From NCBI RefSeq assembly GCF_029846715.1, contig NZ_JARVWW010000002.1:62001-126000 (forward strand): a stretch of DNA of 64,000 nucleotides, read 5' to 3'. Made by a program: the position numbers and the translations under genes. The notes under the pieces are model-generated. The model was not told the DNA's origin. It did not search any database and saw only the letters and a list, made by a program, of their open reading frames with translations. Positions 41,842-49,621 of the stretch are shown piece after piece. Position 1 is the stretch's first letter, and each line of letters starts with the position of its first letter. The DNA is from Bradyrhizobium nivariense. GTDB taxonomy: Bacteria; Pseudomonadota; Alphaproteobacteria; Rhizobiales; Xanthobacteraceae.

Positions 41842-44564
41842 GCTTCGAGGTCAACGGCACACCGTTTTCGCAAGCGCCGCGCGCCGGGCAGTGCCTGCGC
41901 ACGTTCCTGCGCGAGCTCGGTCATTTCGGCGTGAAGAAGGGCTGCGACGCCGGCGATTGCGGCGCCTGCACCGTGCTGCTCGACGGCGAGCCAGTGCATA
42001 GCTGCCTGGTTCCGGCTTTCCGCGCTGAAGGCCGTGCCGTCACCACGATCGAAGGTCTCGGCGGAGACAGCGGCGCGCATCCGATGCAGCAGGCTTTCCT
42101 CGACGCGCAAGGCTTTCAATGCGGCTTCTGCACCGCCGGTATGATCCTGACCTGTGCCTCGCTGAACCAGGCGCAGCGCACCGATCTCGGCGTGGCGTTG
42201 AAGGGCAATATCTGCCGCTGCACCGGCTATCGTTCGATCGAGGATGCGTTGCTCGGCAAGTCCAATGTCGAGGAGAACATCGAGCCCGGCGCCGCATTCG
42301 GCCGCAGCCTGCCGGCGCCAGCAGGCCCCGACGTCGTGCGCGGCAAGGCGCGCTACACGTTCGATACGCAAATCGACGGCCTGCTGCATATCAAGCTGCT
42401 CCGTTCACCGCACGCCCACGCGAGGATCGTGGCGATCGACAAGTCGGAAGCGCTGAGCGTTCCCGGCGTGCACGCGGTGCTGACGCATGAGGATGCGCCA
42501 ACGATCCTGATCTCCACCGCGCGGCATGAGAAGGACTGGATGGATCCCGAGGACACCCGCATCCTCGACGACGTCGTCCGCTTCATCGGCCAGAAGGTCG
42601 CCGCCGTCGTCGCCGACAGCGAGGCCGCCGCCGAGGAAGGGTGCCGCCGGCTGAAGGTCAGTTACGAGATTTGGCCCGCGCTGATCGATCCGGAGCAGGC
42701 GATGGCACCGGGTGCACCTGTCATTCATCCTGATCGCACCACCGCGAACCGGGTCGCCGACGCCCAGCGCAACCTCGCCGCGGAGACGCATGGCGAATTC
42801 GGCGACGTGGCGGCTGCGCTCGCGACATCCGCCGTCACCTTCGAGGGCACCTTCCACAGCCACCGTGTGCAGCATGCCGCACTGGAGACCCATGGCGGCC
42901 TGGCCTGGCTCGATGCTTCCGGCGTGCTCAATGTTCGCACCTCGACGCAGGTGCCGTTCCTGACCCGGCGCGCGCTGTCTGATATCTTCGAGCTTCCCAT
43001 CGACAAGGTCCGCGTCTTCTGCGAGCGCGTCGGCGGCGGCTTTGGCGGCAAGCAGGAGATGTTCGTCGAGGACATTCTGGCGCTCGCCGCGCTCAAGACC
43101 GGGCGGCCGGTCAAGCTGGAGCTCACCCGCGAGGAGCAGTTCATCGCGACCTCGACGCGGCATCCGATGCGGGTCCACATCAAGGCCGGGGCCGATGTGG
43201 ACGGCAGGCTCACCGCGCTCCAGCTCGACGTCCTCTCCAACACCGGCGCCTACGGCAATCATGCCGGCCCCGTGATGTTCCACTCGCTGTCCGAGTCCAT
43301 CGCCGTCTACAATTGCCCGAACAAGCGGGTCGACGGCTACGCCGTCTACACCAACACGATGCCGGCGGGCGCGTTTCGCGGCTACGGCCTGCCCCAGACG
43401 CTGATCGCGGTGGAGGCTGCGATCGACGAGCTCGCAAAGCAGCTCGGCATCAGCCCTTACGAGATGCGCCGGCGCAACGTCGTCAAGCCCGGCGACCCCA
43501 TGCTGTCGCCGCCGCCGTCGGAATTTCACGACGTGCTCTACGGCTCCTACGGGCTTGACCAGTGCCTCGACCTCGTCGCGCGCGCGATGCAGGCTGATGG
43601 ACCGCAGCCGGACCTGTCGCCGGAGTGGCTGATCGGCGACGGCATCGCCCTGACCATGATCGACACGGTGCCCCCGGCCGGCCATCTCGCGGATGCGATG
43701 GTCGCGCTCAACGACGACGCCGGCTTCGACCTCACGGTCGGCACCGCCGAATTCGGCAACGGCACCAGCACCGTGCACCGGCAGATCGCGGCGACGACGC
43801 TTGCGACCACCGTCGACCGGATTCGCCTGCGCCAGTCCGACACTGCCCATGGCGGCCATGACACCGGCGCCTATGGCAGCGCCGGCATGTTCGTCGCCGG
43901 CAAGGCGACGCATGCGGCAGCCATGCAGCTTGCGACCGAGCTGAAGGCGGCCGCCGCCGGCGCATGGCTCTGCGACGTCGGGAGCTGCACGCTCGAAGGC
44001 GAGGCCGTGGTCAGTGGCGTGCGGCGCATGTCCTTTGTGGAATTGGCAAACCTCGCGCGCGAACGCGGACAGCCGTTCGCAGGCACCGGCAATTCCGGCG
44101 GCACGCCGCGTTCGGTCGGCTTCAACGTGCAGGGCTTTCGCGTCGCCGTGAACAAGGGCACCGGCGAGCTCAGGATTCTCAGGAGCGTGCATGCGGCCGA
44201 CGCCGGTGTCGTCGCCAATCCCATGCAGTGCCGCGGCCAGGTCGAAGGCGGTGTCGCGCAGGCGCTCGGTGCCGCGCTCTATGAGGAGATGGTGATCGAC
44301 GCGGACGGCCGCGTCACCAACCCGAAATTCCGCGACTACCACCTGCCCTCCTTCGCCGACGTGCCCCGCACCGAGGTCTTCTTCGCCGAGACGTCCGACA
44401 CGATCGGACCGTTGGGGGCGAAGTCGATGAGCGAGAGTCCGTACAATCCGGTCGCCGCCGCGCTCGGCAACGCGATTGCCGACGCCACCGGCATCCGCTT
44501 CACCGCGCCGCCCTTCAAGCCGGACCGGTTGTTTCCCGCGCTGCGCGAGAAGTTCGGTAATTAA
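41838..44564 (+). CDS. xanthine-dehydrogenase-type fused [2Fe-2S]/molybdopterin subunit
   Basis: 908 residues. Residues 1 to about 150 form the two-cluster iron-sulfur domain: GCDAGDCGACTVLLDGEPVHSC and CGFCTAGM with CRCTGY. The molybdenum-cofactor domains follow from about residue 165, with GGGFGGKQE, GAFRGYGLPQ and a C-terminal Glu (SMSESP) at the position of the catalytic base. The fusion of these two subunits, with FAD on a separate small subunit, differs from the usual XdhA/XdhB split in which iron-sulfur and FAD domains are fused. Context (8-oxoguanine deaminase, uraD/uraH, puuE) favours xanthine or hypoxanthine as substrate. The stop codon overlaps that of the convergent uraD/uraH gene by two bases. 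Confidence 0.88.
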   Translation: MSFEVNGTPFSQAPRAGQCLRTFLRELGHFGVKKGCDAGDCGACTVLLDGEPVHSCLVPAFRAEGRAVTTIEGLGGDSGAHPMQQAFLDAQGFQCGFCTAGMILTCASLNQAQRTDLGVALKGNICRCTGYRSIEDALLGKSNVEENIEPGAAFGRSLPAPAGPDVVRGKARYTFDTQIDGLLHIKLLRSPHAHARIVAIDKSEALSVPGVHAVLTHEDAPTILISTARHEKDWMDPEDTRILDDVVRFIGQKVAAVVADSEAAAEEGCRRLKVSYEIWPALIDPEQAMAPGAPVIHPDRTTANRVADAQRNLAAETHGEFGDVAAALATSAVTFEGTFHSHRVQHAALETHGGLAWLDASGVLNVRTSTQVPFLTRRALSDIFELPIDKVRVFCERVGGGFGGKQEMFVEDILALAALKTGRPVKLELTREEQFIATSTRHPMRVHIKAGADVDGRLTALQLDVLSNTGAYGNHAGPVMFHSLSESIAVYNCPNKRVDGYAVYTNTMPAGAFRGYGLPQTLIAVEAAIDELAKQLGISPYEMRRRNVVKPGDPMLSPPPSEFHDVLYGSYGLDQCLDLVARAMQADGPQPDLSPEWLIGDGIALTMIDTVPPAGHLADAMVALNDDAGFDLTVGTAEFGNGTSTVHRQIAATTLATTVDRIRLRQSDTAHGGHDTGAYGSAGMFVAGKATHAAAMQLATELKAAAAGAWLCDVGSCTLEGEAVVSGVRRMSFVELANLARERGQPFAGTGNSGGTPRSVGFNVQGFRVAVNKGTGELRILRSVHAADAGVVANPMQCRGQVEGGVAQALGAALYEEMVIDADGRVTNPKFRDYHLPSFADVPRTEVFFAETSDTIGPLGAKSMSESPYNPVAAALGNAIADATGIRFTAPPFKPDRLFPALREKFGN

Positions 44565-45448
44565 CTGCCGCGATAGGTCGAATAGCTCCACGGCGTGACC
44601 AGAAGCGGCACGTGGTAGTGATTTTCCGGCTCGCTGACCGCAAAGCGCAGCGGGATCTCGTCGAGGAACGGCGGGTCTGACAACGGCACGTTGCGCTCGG
44701 CGTAATATTTGGCGACGCGGAATCGGAGCTCATAGCGGCCGATCGGCAACGGACGGCCGCTGATCAGCGGCTGGTCGGTCCGCCCGTCCGCATTGGTGAC
44801 GGTGCGCGCGATGATGCGGCTCTCGCCGAGAGCGGCGAGTTCGACGAGCTCCACCGGGATGCCCGGAGCGGGCTTGCCGGCGTGATTGTCGAGCACATGG
44901 GTCGAGAGCCGGCCATGGACCTTGAGCTTGTCATCGGCTGCGACGAGCTGGTCGAGTCGCAACGCCGAGATACGGCCGATCTCCTCGATCGCACGTCGCG
45001 TCTCGGTCTTGGCGATATTGCGCAACCGCGTCTCGAAATCGCACAGCACGGAATCCTTGGTGTGACGGCGCACGCAGACGATATAGGGGATGCCGAACTT
45101 GTCGCGATAGGCGTTGTTGACGCGCTCGAACGCTGTGTATTCGGCCTCCGACAGCCGGTCGAGGCCGGCGCTGTTCTGCTCGTCGGTCGATTCCGCCGTC
45201 AGGCCCGCGGCGCGCTGGGTCTTGTTGGCGAGATCGGGATGCGCCCGGATCAGCGCGAGCTGCACGTCGGGTTCGGCACTCTGGATCGCCGCCATCAGCG
45301 CGGCATGCAGCTGATTGATGCCGGTGAACGGCCGCTGCGCCGCGATCTGCTCGGCGATCCACGGCGAATATTCGACGACGTTGGCAAGCGCGGCGACGAA
45401 CGTGGCCTTATCAGCAGCATTGAGGTCGGAGAGCGAGATTTGCGACAT
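44561..45448 (-). CDS. fused OHCU decarboxylase / 5-hydroxyisourate hydrolase
   Basis: 295 residues carrying two enzymes. Residues 1 to about 172 are UraD (OHCU decarboxylase): RPFTGINQLH, the catalytic-His motif RAHPDLA and FGIPYIVCVRRHTKDSVL. Residues about 178-295 are UraH (5-hydroxyisourate hydrolase, transthyretin-like): LSTHVLDNHAGKPAPGI, GRTDQPL and the C-terminal signature YRGS. Together they turn 5-hydroxyisourate into S-allantoin. It is third in the operon DUF3830-puuE-uraDH with a 3-bp gap after puuE. The gene for urate oxidase is not in the window. Confidence 0.92.
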   Translation of the reverse strand: MSQISLSDLNAADKATFVAALANVVEYSPWIAEQIAAQRPFTGINQLHAALMAAIQSAEPDVQLALIRAHPDLANKTQRAAGLTAESTDEQNSAGLDRLSEAEYTAFERVNNAYRDKFGIPYIVCVRRHTKDSVLCDFETRLRNIAKTETRRAIEEIGRISALRLDQLVAADDKLKVHGRLSTHVLDNHAGKPAPGIPVELVELAALGESRIIARTVTNADGRTDQPLISGRPLPIGRYELRFRVAKYYAERNVPLSDPPFLDEIPLRFAVSEPENHYHVPLLVTPWSYSTYRGS

Positions 45449-45451
45449 TCC

Positions 45452-46387
45452 TCACCCGATCTCGAACGCATCGGCGGCAAGATGCGCATGCTTGTCGTGC
45501 CAGTGCTGCGCGATCTGGAGCCGCGTCGGCACCCAGACGCGCTCGTGCTTGCCGATGTAATCCAGGAAGCGGATCAGCCCCGCCGCACGGCCGGGCCGGC
45601 CGGCGAGGCGGCAGTGCAGCCCCACCGACATCATCTTCGGTGCGCTCTCGCCTTCGGCATAGAGCACGTCGAAGGCATCCTTCAGGTAGGTGTAGAATTG
45701 CTCGCCTTCCGCAAAGCCTTGCGGGTTGATGAAGCGCATGTCGTTGGCATCGAGCGTGTAGGGGATGACGAGCTGCTTGCCGCTCGCGCCCTTGACCCAA
45801 TAGGGCAGATCGTCGGCATATGAGTCGCAGAGATAGAGGAAGCCGCCCTCCTCCATCAACAAGCGGTTGGTGTTGATCGAGGAGCGCCCCGTGTACCAGC
45901 CAAGCGGCCGCGACCCGGTCGCCGCGGTGTGGACGCGGATCGCCTCGGCGATCTCGGCGCGCTCCTGCGCCTCGGTCATATCCTTGTGCTCGATCCATTT
46001 CAGGCTGTGGCTGGCGATATCCCAGCCCGCCTCCTTCATCGCCGCGACGATTTCCGGATTGCGCTTCAGCGCTGTGGCGACACCGAACACGGTGGCCGGC
46101 CACTTCCGCTCGCTGAACATCCGCCACAGCCGCCAGAAGCCGGCGCGCGAGCCATATTCGAACATCGATTCGATATTGGCGTGGCGCTGGCCCGGCCAGG
46201 GCTGTGCGCCGAGCACGTCGGACAGGAACGCTTCCGAGGCGCGGTCGCCGTGCAGGATGTTGTTCTCGCCGCCCTCCTCGAAATTGACGACGAACTGCAC
46301 CGCGACCCGCGCGTTGCCGGGCCATTGCGGGTGCGGCGGGTTGCGGCCGTAACCGCGGAGATCGCGCGGGTAGCGGGTGTCCGTCAC
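45452..46387 (-). CDS. puuE: allantoinase PuuE (polysaccharide-deacetylase fold)
   Basis: 311 residues from a GTG at 46387 placed immediately after the DUF3830 stop codon. The sequence is typical of PuuE: the start RYPRDLRGYGRNPPHPQWPG, VNFEEGGENNILHGD, the WKIASHSLKW-type block and LGWYTGRSSINTNRLL. It opens the ring of allantoin to give allantoate in the cytosol, and is unrelated to metal-dependent AllB. Product of the uraD/uraH fusion is its substrate, and AllC at 25326 would take the next step. Confidence 0.92.
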   Translation of the reverse strand: MTDTRYPRDLRGYGRNPPHPQWPGNARVAVQFVVNFEEGGENNILHGDRASEAFLSDVLGAQPWPGQRHANIESMFEYGSRAGFWRLWRMFSERKWPATVFGVATALKRNPEIVAAMKEAGWDIASHSLKWIEHKDMTEAQERAEIAEAIRVHTAATGSRPLGWYTGRSSINTNRLLMEEGGFLYLCDSYADDLPYWVKGASGKQLVIPYTLDANDMRFINPQGFAEGEQFYTYLKDAFDVLYAEGESAPKMMSVGLHCRLAGRPGRAAGLIRFLDYIGKHERVWVPTRLQIAQHWHDKHAHLAADAFEIG

Positions 46388-46801
46388 TCAGACTTCCTCG
46401 AAGCGGATCGGCAGCGCGCCCTTCCACAGCACGCTCTTGCCGAGCGTTGCCAGATTCTCCAGGCCCGAGGTCAGCGTGATGAAGTGATTGCCGGCGAGCT
46501 GGCCCATCTTGCTCGCGAAGCTCACGCCACCATAGGCCATCAGGATCTCGGTCTCGCTGATGCCGCCAGGATAGAGGATGATCTGGCCGGGCGCGGGATA
46601 GCTGGTGTGGTTCTCGTAGCCGACGCCGAAATCGAGGTCGCCGAGCGGCATCCACACGCCCTCGCCGCTCCAGCGCACGTGGATGATGTGGCTTTCGAAC
46701 GGCAGCGCCTTGCGGAACGCGGCGACGGTCTTGGGCGCCGATTGCTCCTCGAAACGGGCATCGAAGGTGAAGTCGCCGGCGCGGATAACGAGTTTGCTCA
46801 T
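46388..46801 (-). CDS. DUF3830 family protein (cyclophilin-like)
   Basis: 137 residues from the ATG at 46801. It matches the DUF3830 pattern: FTFDARFEEQSAPKTVAAF, then GDLDFGVGYENHTSYPAPGQ, the ILYPGGISETEILMAYGG block and GNHFITLTSGLENL. The fold is cyclophilin-like; no enzymatic activity is established for the family to my knowledge. It is the first gene of an operon with puuE and uraDH, suggesting a role in purine or ureide breakdown, for instance as a ring-opening or isomerising enzyme (inference). Confidence 0.87.
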   Translation of the reverse strand: MSKLVIRAGDFTFDARFEEQSAPKTVAAFRKALPFESHIIHVRWSGEGVWMPLGDLDFGVGYENHTSYPAPGQIILYPGGISETEILMAYGGVSFASKMGQLAGNHFITLTSGLENLATLGKSVLWKGALPIRFEEV

Positions 46802-46846
46802 CTCATCTCTCTGGATCGGGGGCGGTGGCCCCACGGGGAATTTTCA

Positions 46847-46862
46847 GGCAAAGAGCATTCCA
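46847..46862 (-). promoter_or_regulatory. weak sigma-54-like motif before DUF3830-puuE-uraDH
   Basis: On the minus strand TGGAATG-CTCT-TTGCC keeps the -24 GG and -12 GC with correct spacing but differs at C4, C6 and the last W. It is 45 bp before the DUF3830 start. The position fits; the match alone is weak. Confidence 0.3.
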
Positions 46863-46889
46863 TCGGGCTTCGCGCAAGGGCCGCGCCCG

Positions 46890-47168
46890 TCACCTGCGGT
46901 CGTAGGACCAGCCGAAAACGCCACTCCGCCGCGTCTCCGGCTCCGGCTCGGCGGCAGGCTGCGGCGTCTCCCTCAGTTCCGCCTGCGGTGGCGGGGGCGG
47001 CGCCGGCAGATTCTCGCATTTCATGGAGTAGACCAGCTTGCCGTCCGCGGTACGCCCGATCGGCGCGCAGGGGTCCGGATGCGCCGCCGAGGTTTTCGGG
47101 GTCAGCTTGACCTGCGCCACGGCCGGCGAGGCGATCAGGAGGAGGATCAGCAGATATTTCGACATCAT
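46890..47168 (-). CDS. small exported proline-rich hypothetical protein
   Basis: 92 residues with a signal peptide (cleavage after AVA, about residue 18). The mature part has two cysteines (DPCAPIG, MKCENLP), a proline run and a Pro/Glu-rich tail. It looks like a small periplasmic protein of rhizobia with no known role. It lies upstream of and on the same strand as the DUF3830 operon, but 88 bp away, with the sigma-54-like motif in between. Confidence 0.6.
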   Translation of the reverse strand: MMSKYLLILLLIASPAVAQVKLTPKTSAAHPDPCAPIGRTADGKLVYSMKCENLPAPPPPPQAELRETPQPAAEPEPETRRSGVFGWSYDRR

Positions 47169-47407
47169 TGTCGCCTGAAAACCAAATTTGGCCCATTGAA
47201 CCGGATTGCGCAGGTCAAGTCCATCGGGGCTGCGGCACGATTGCCGAATATTTAGCCGAGGCTAAAAAATTGGCTCGCCCCAACGTGATGGTTGCACTGG
47301 CGATCGTGAAGCCGACGTCGCTGATATCAGGCAGGACGCATCGCCATGTCAGCTGCGACGACGAACACATGTCTCACAACCGGGACGTCGTCACGGGAGA
47401 AACAACC

Positions 47408-47623
47408 ATGCAAAAGACCTTTGCCATTCTCGGCGCCACCCTGATTGCCGCCGCCACCATCCAGACCGCCGCTGCGAGCGATCGCCGCCACGTCCGCAAG
47501 GCGCAACCGGCCCCCATCACCCAGTCGGTACGCGATTCCAACGCGCTCTGGCCGTCGCAACCGACCGCGCCCGACTGGTCGCGCTACGCCAACGGCGCGA
47601 TGTCGGCGCCGGCGGGACGGTGA
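47408..47623 (+). CDS. small exported hypothetical protein (71 aa)
   Basis: 71 residues from the ATG at 47408, preceded by GGGAGAAAC. A signal peptide (cleavage after AAA, about residue 23) is followed by a short basic and proline-containing mature part (RRHVRKAQPAPITQ ... NALWPSQPTAPDWSRYANG). This is a common type of short rhizobial secreted protein; the role is unknown. Confidence 0.6.
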   Translation: MQKTFAILGATLIAAATIQTAAASDRRHVRKAQPAPITQSVRDSNALWPSQPTAPDWSRYANGAMSAPAGR

Positions 47624-47682
47624 TGCTGAAAGTATAGAGTTCGGTTGCTCCAACCTCGTCATCGCGAGCCAACGCATTTCCT

Positions 47683-47824
47683 CTCGTGTCCCGGACGCGC
47701 TGCAGCGTTCTTACGCTGCTGCGCTGAGCCGGGACCCAGAAGTGGCACGGCGGAATGCGGAGACATGGGCCCCGGCTCTGCAGCGCACCGTCGAAGGGAC
47801 GCTGCGCTGCATCCGGGGCACGAG
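47683..47824. repeat. Bradyrhizobium-type inverted intergenic repeat, copy B
   Basis: Starts CTCGTGTCCCGGA and ends TCCGGGGCACGAG, an inverted pair; the interior is rich in CTGCG words. It is related to the copy at 22012-22120. Non-coding and MITE-like in shape. Confidence 0.6.
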
Positions 47825-48490
47825 AGCGGATCTTCTTCGCATTCATCTTCGGCTTGCACACACACCTTCGCATCCTCGCGGCGCATGGCGCCCGAGCTTT
47901 GCTTGATCGCTCCACCCTCTTGAGCCAAGAGGGCACAGGGAAGGCCGGGTGCCGGCGGCACCCGCGGTCCGCTGCGCAAAAGCACACGCAGAAAAACCGC
48001 ACAGCAGCATACAGGTGTAGCCAAATCACTCGGCCTTCCCTGCGCAGTGGCTTTACGGCTTATGCCGTGCTCTCCCGGGAGCCGAGTTCGTTCTGGCCTC
48101 CCTCGCCCTCGCGAAATTCACGGACACCGCGCCGGTTGACGCGAATGCCGCATCCGCAAGAGCTTGACCGTAGCAACGACGGCCAGGACCACACGGTTTT
48201 GCCGTACGCACGGCCCGCCATTTCGCCGCAGTTTTTCCAGCCCTGTCGACGGAGCCGAAAACTTACAGACGAGACGAACCTGACAGCGCCGCTCGTCGGC
48301 ACGAAGCCTCAGGGCTCACGGAGAGCAATCCGCCCTGCCCGCACTTCTCGCACCCGAACGCTGCCGCGTCCACCGCAAGCCCGGCTCGCGAACATGACGA
48401 CCACAAGATCGCCCCTCAAGAATGAGCCGGGATGGGCGACACATACGCCGTTTCCGAATTTCGGTAAAGTGGAATATTTTTACGGCAGAC
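47825..48490. repeat. dispersed non-coding block (about 0.65 kb)
   Basis: Long frames run through it but their composition (runs of Arg, Pro, Ser) is not protein-like. The text, for example GCCGGGTGCCGGCGGCACCCG and the following TTACGGCTTATGCCG, resembles a long repeat that I recall occurring in many copies in Bradyrhizobium genomes, where it is often mis-annotated as short ORFs. It directly follows inverted repeat B. Function unknown. Confidence 0.45.
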
Positions 48491-48641
48491 GATTGACATG
48501 CTCGCGAAACAGGGCGAACGGCGGATCATCCGCAAGCAACAGAAAGGAGCGGTGCCGGGCACCGCCTCCTCCGATGAAGCGGAAACGCGCGCGGATCAGA
48601 CCAATGAACCGGGTCTGCGCCTGTACGACGACGTCGAAAGT

Positions 48642-49013
48642 TCAGTAGCCCGGATCGTAATAATAAGGACTGCCGCCGTAGTAGCCCGGACCGCCGTAGT
48701 AAGGACGCGGCCGATAATAGCGGTCCTCATAATAGTCGCGACGGCGCTGCTCGGCGATCACCCCGCCGATGATGCCCGCCGCGGCACCCATGAAGGCAAG
48801 GCCCGCTGCGTTCGACCCGCGTCGATAGTAGTGGCGACGTCGCGCTGCGCTGAAATCGGTGGCGGAGGAGGCCGGGCCCGCCGTGATCGCCTTCGCGGAT
48901 TCGGAGGACGCCGCAGCCGAGGGCGACGCAGAGGTTGCGACCAGTGCCAGGCTGGCGAACGCGGCCAGGACGGCGTTGCGCCCGGCGGCGGAAATCGTGG
49001 GTCTACCACTCAT
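48642..49013 (-). CDS. exported Gly/Tyr-rich hypothetical protein (123 aa)
   Basis: 123 residues from the ATG at 49013. An N-terminal signal sequence (cleavage about residue 33) is followed by a basic segment, a glycine-rich hydrophobic stretch (GLAFMGAAAGIIGGVIA) and a C-terminus made of Tyr, Pro, Gly and Asp (YYEDRYYRPRPYYGG ...). Such proteins are frequent in Bradyrhizobium and are thought to be periplasmic or surface-exposed. The role is unknown. Confidence 0.65.
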   Translation of the reverse strand: MSGRPTISAAGRNAVLAAFASLALVATSASPSAAASSESAKAITAGPASSATDFSAARRRHYYRRGSNAAGLAFMGAAAGIIGGVIAEQRRRDYYEDRYYRPRPYYGGPGYYGGSPYYYDPGY

Positions 49014-49313
49014 CTTGACCTTCCTCTTCTCGCCCAAACCATAGATCAAACATACGTATGAAAGCGGTCCATAACGCGCAAACGACTGAAATGGTTTCGT
49101 GATCGCGGCAATCTGCCACGCTTTGAACGATTGTAAACCGAACGACCGGATCCAGCTTGAACCATCCAACATGAGCGGATAATGAACAGCCGCACCGCTT
49201 TTTCGGTCGCCGTAAGCGTTTTACGTGAACCAACGCATCAACCGACGCCGTCGGGATCGATGCCATTTTCAGGTTCAACGTGACTGACGCGTCCTATTCC
49301 AAAGAGAAACCAG

Positions 49314-49571
49314 ATGATTGCGGTTCGCAAACTGCGGGCGCGCTATGCGTCGATCGTGATGCCATTTGTGCTGTCCATCCTCATGACGGCCGTGGTGTCG
49401 GTCATTTCCACGCTTCGAAGCCTCGGCGCGACGCCGGCGTTCCTCGCGACCTGGCCGGGCGCCTGGGCGCTGTCATGGCTCGTCGCCTTTCCGACGCTGC
49501 TGATGGTGCTGCCACTGGTCCGCCGGATTGTGGCTAGCGTCGTCGCGGCTCCCTCCCGACCAGGCCGATAG
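49314..49571 (+). CDS. DUF2798 small membrane protein
   Basis: 85 residues with two membrane helices (about 15-36 and 47-72). The pattern VMPFVLSILMTAVVSVISTLRSLG ... WALSWLVAFPTLLMVLPLVRRIV (here quoted in parts) is that of DUF2798 proteins. The role is unknown. It converges on the ClC-type gene. Confidence 0.72.
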   Translation: MIAVRKLRARYASIVMPFVLSILMTAVVSVISTLRSLGATPAFLATWPGAWALSWLVAFPTLLMVLPLVRRIVASVVAAPSRPGR

Positions 49572-49621
49572 AAGGCGCGGACGGCGGCGCATGACGCACG
49601 CCGTCCCGCGTCCGCGTGACC

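Noticed and set aside
48452..48466. TTCCG-AATTT-CGGTA, similar to the S24-repressor palindrome
   Set aside because: It lies at the end of a dispersed non-coding block with no gene start suitably placed on either side, so a chance match is more likely than an operator.
47755..48648. A 297-codon frame on the + strand through the repeat region
   Set aside because: Its composition (Arg, Thr, Pro, Ser runs) and lack of a ribosome site do not fit a gene, and the DNA looks like a dispersed repeat.
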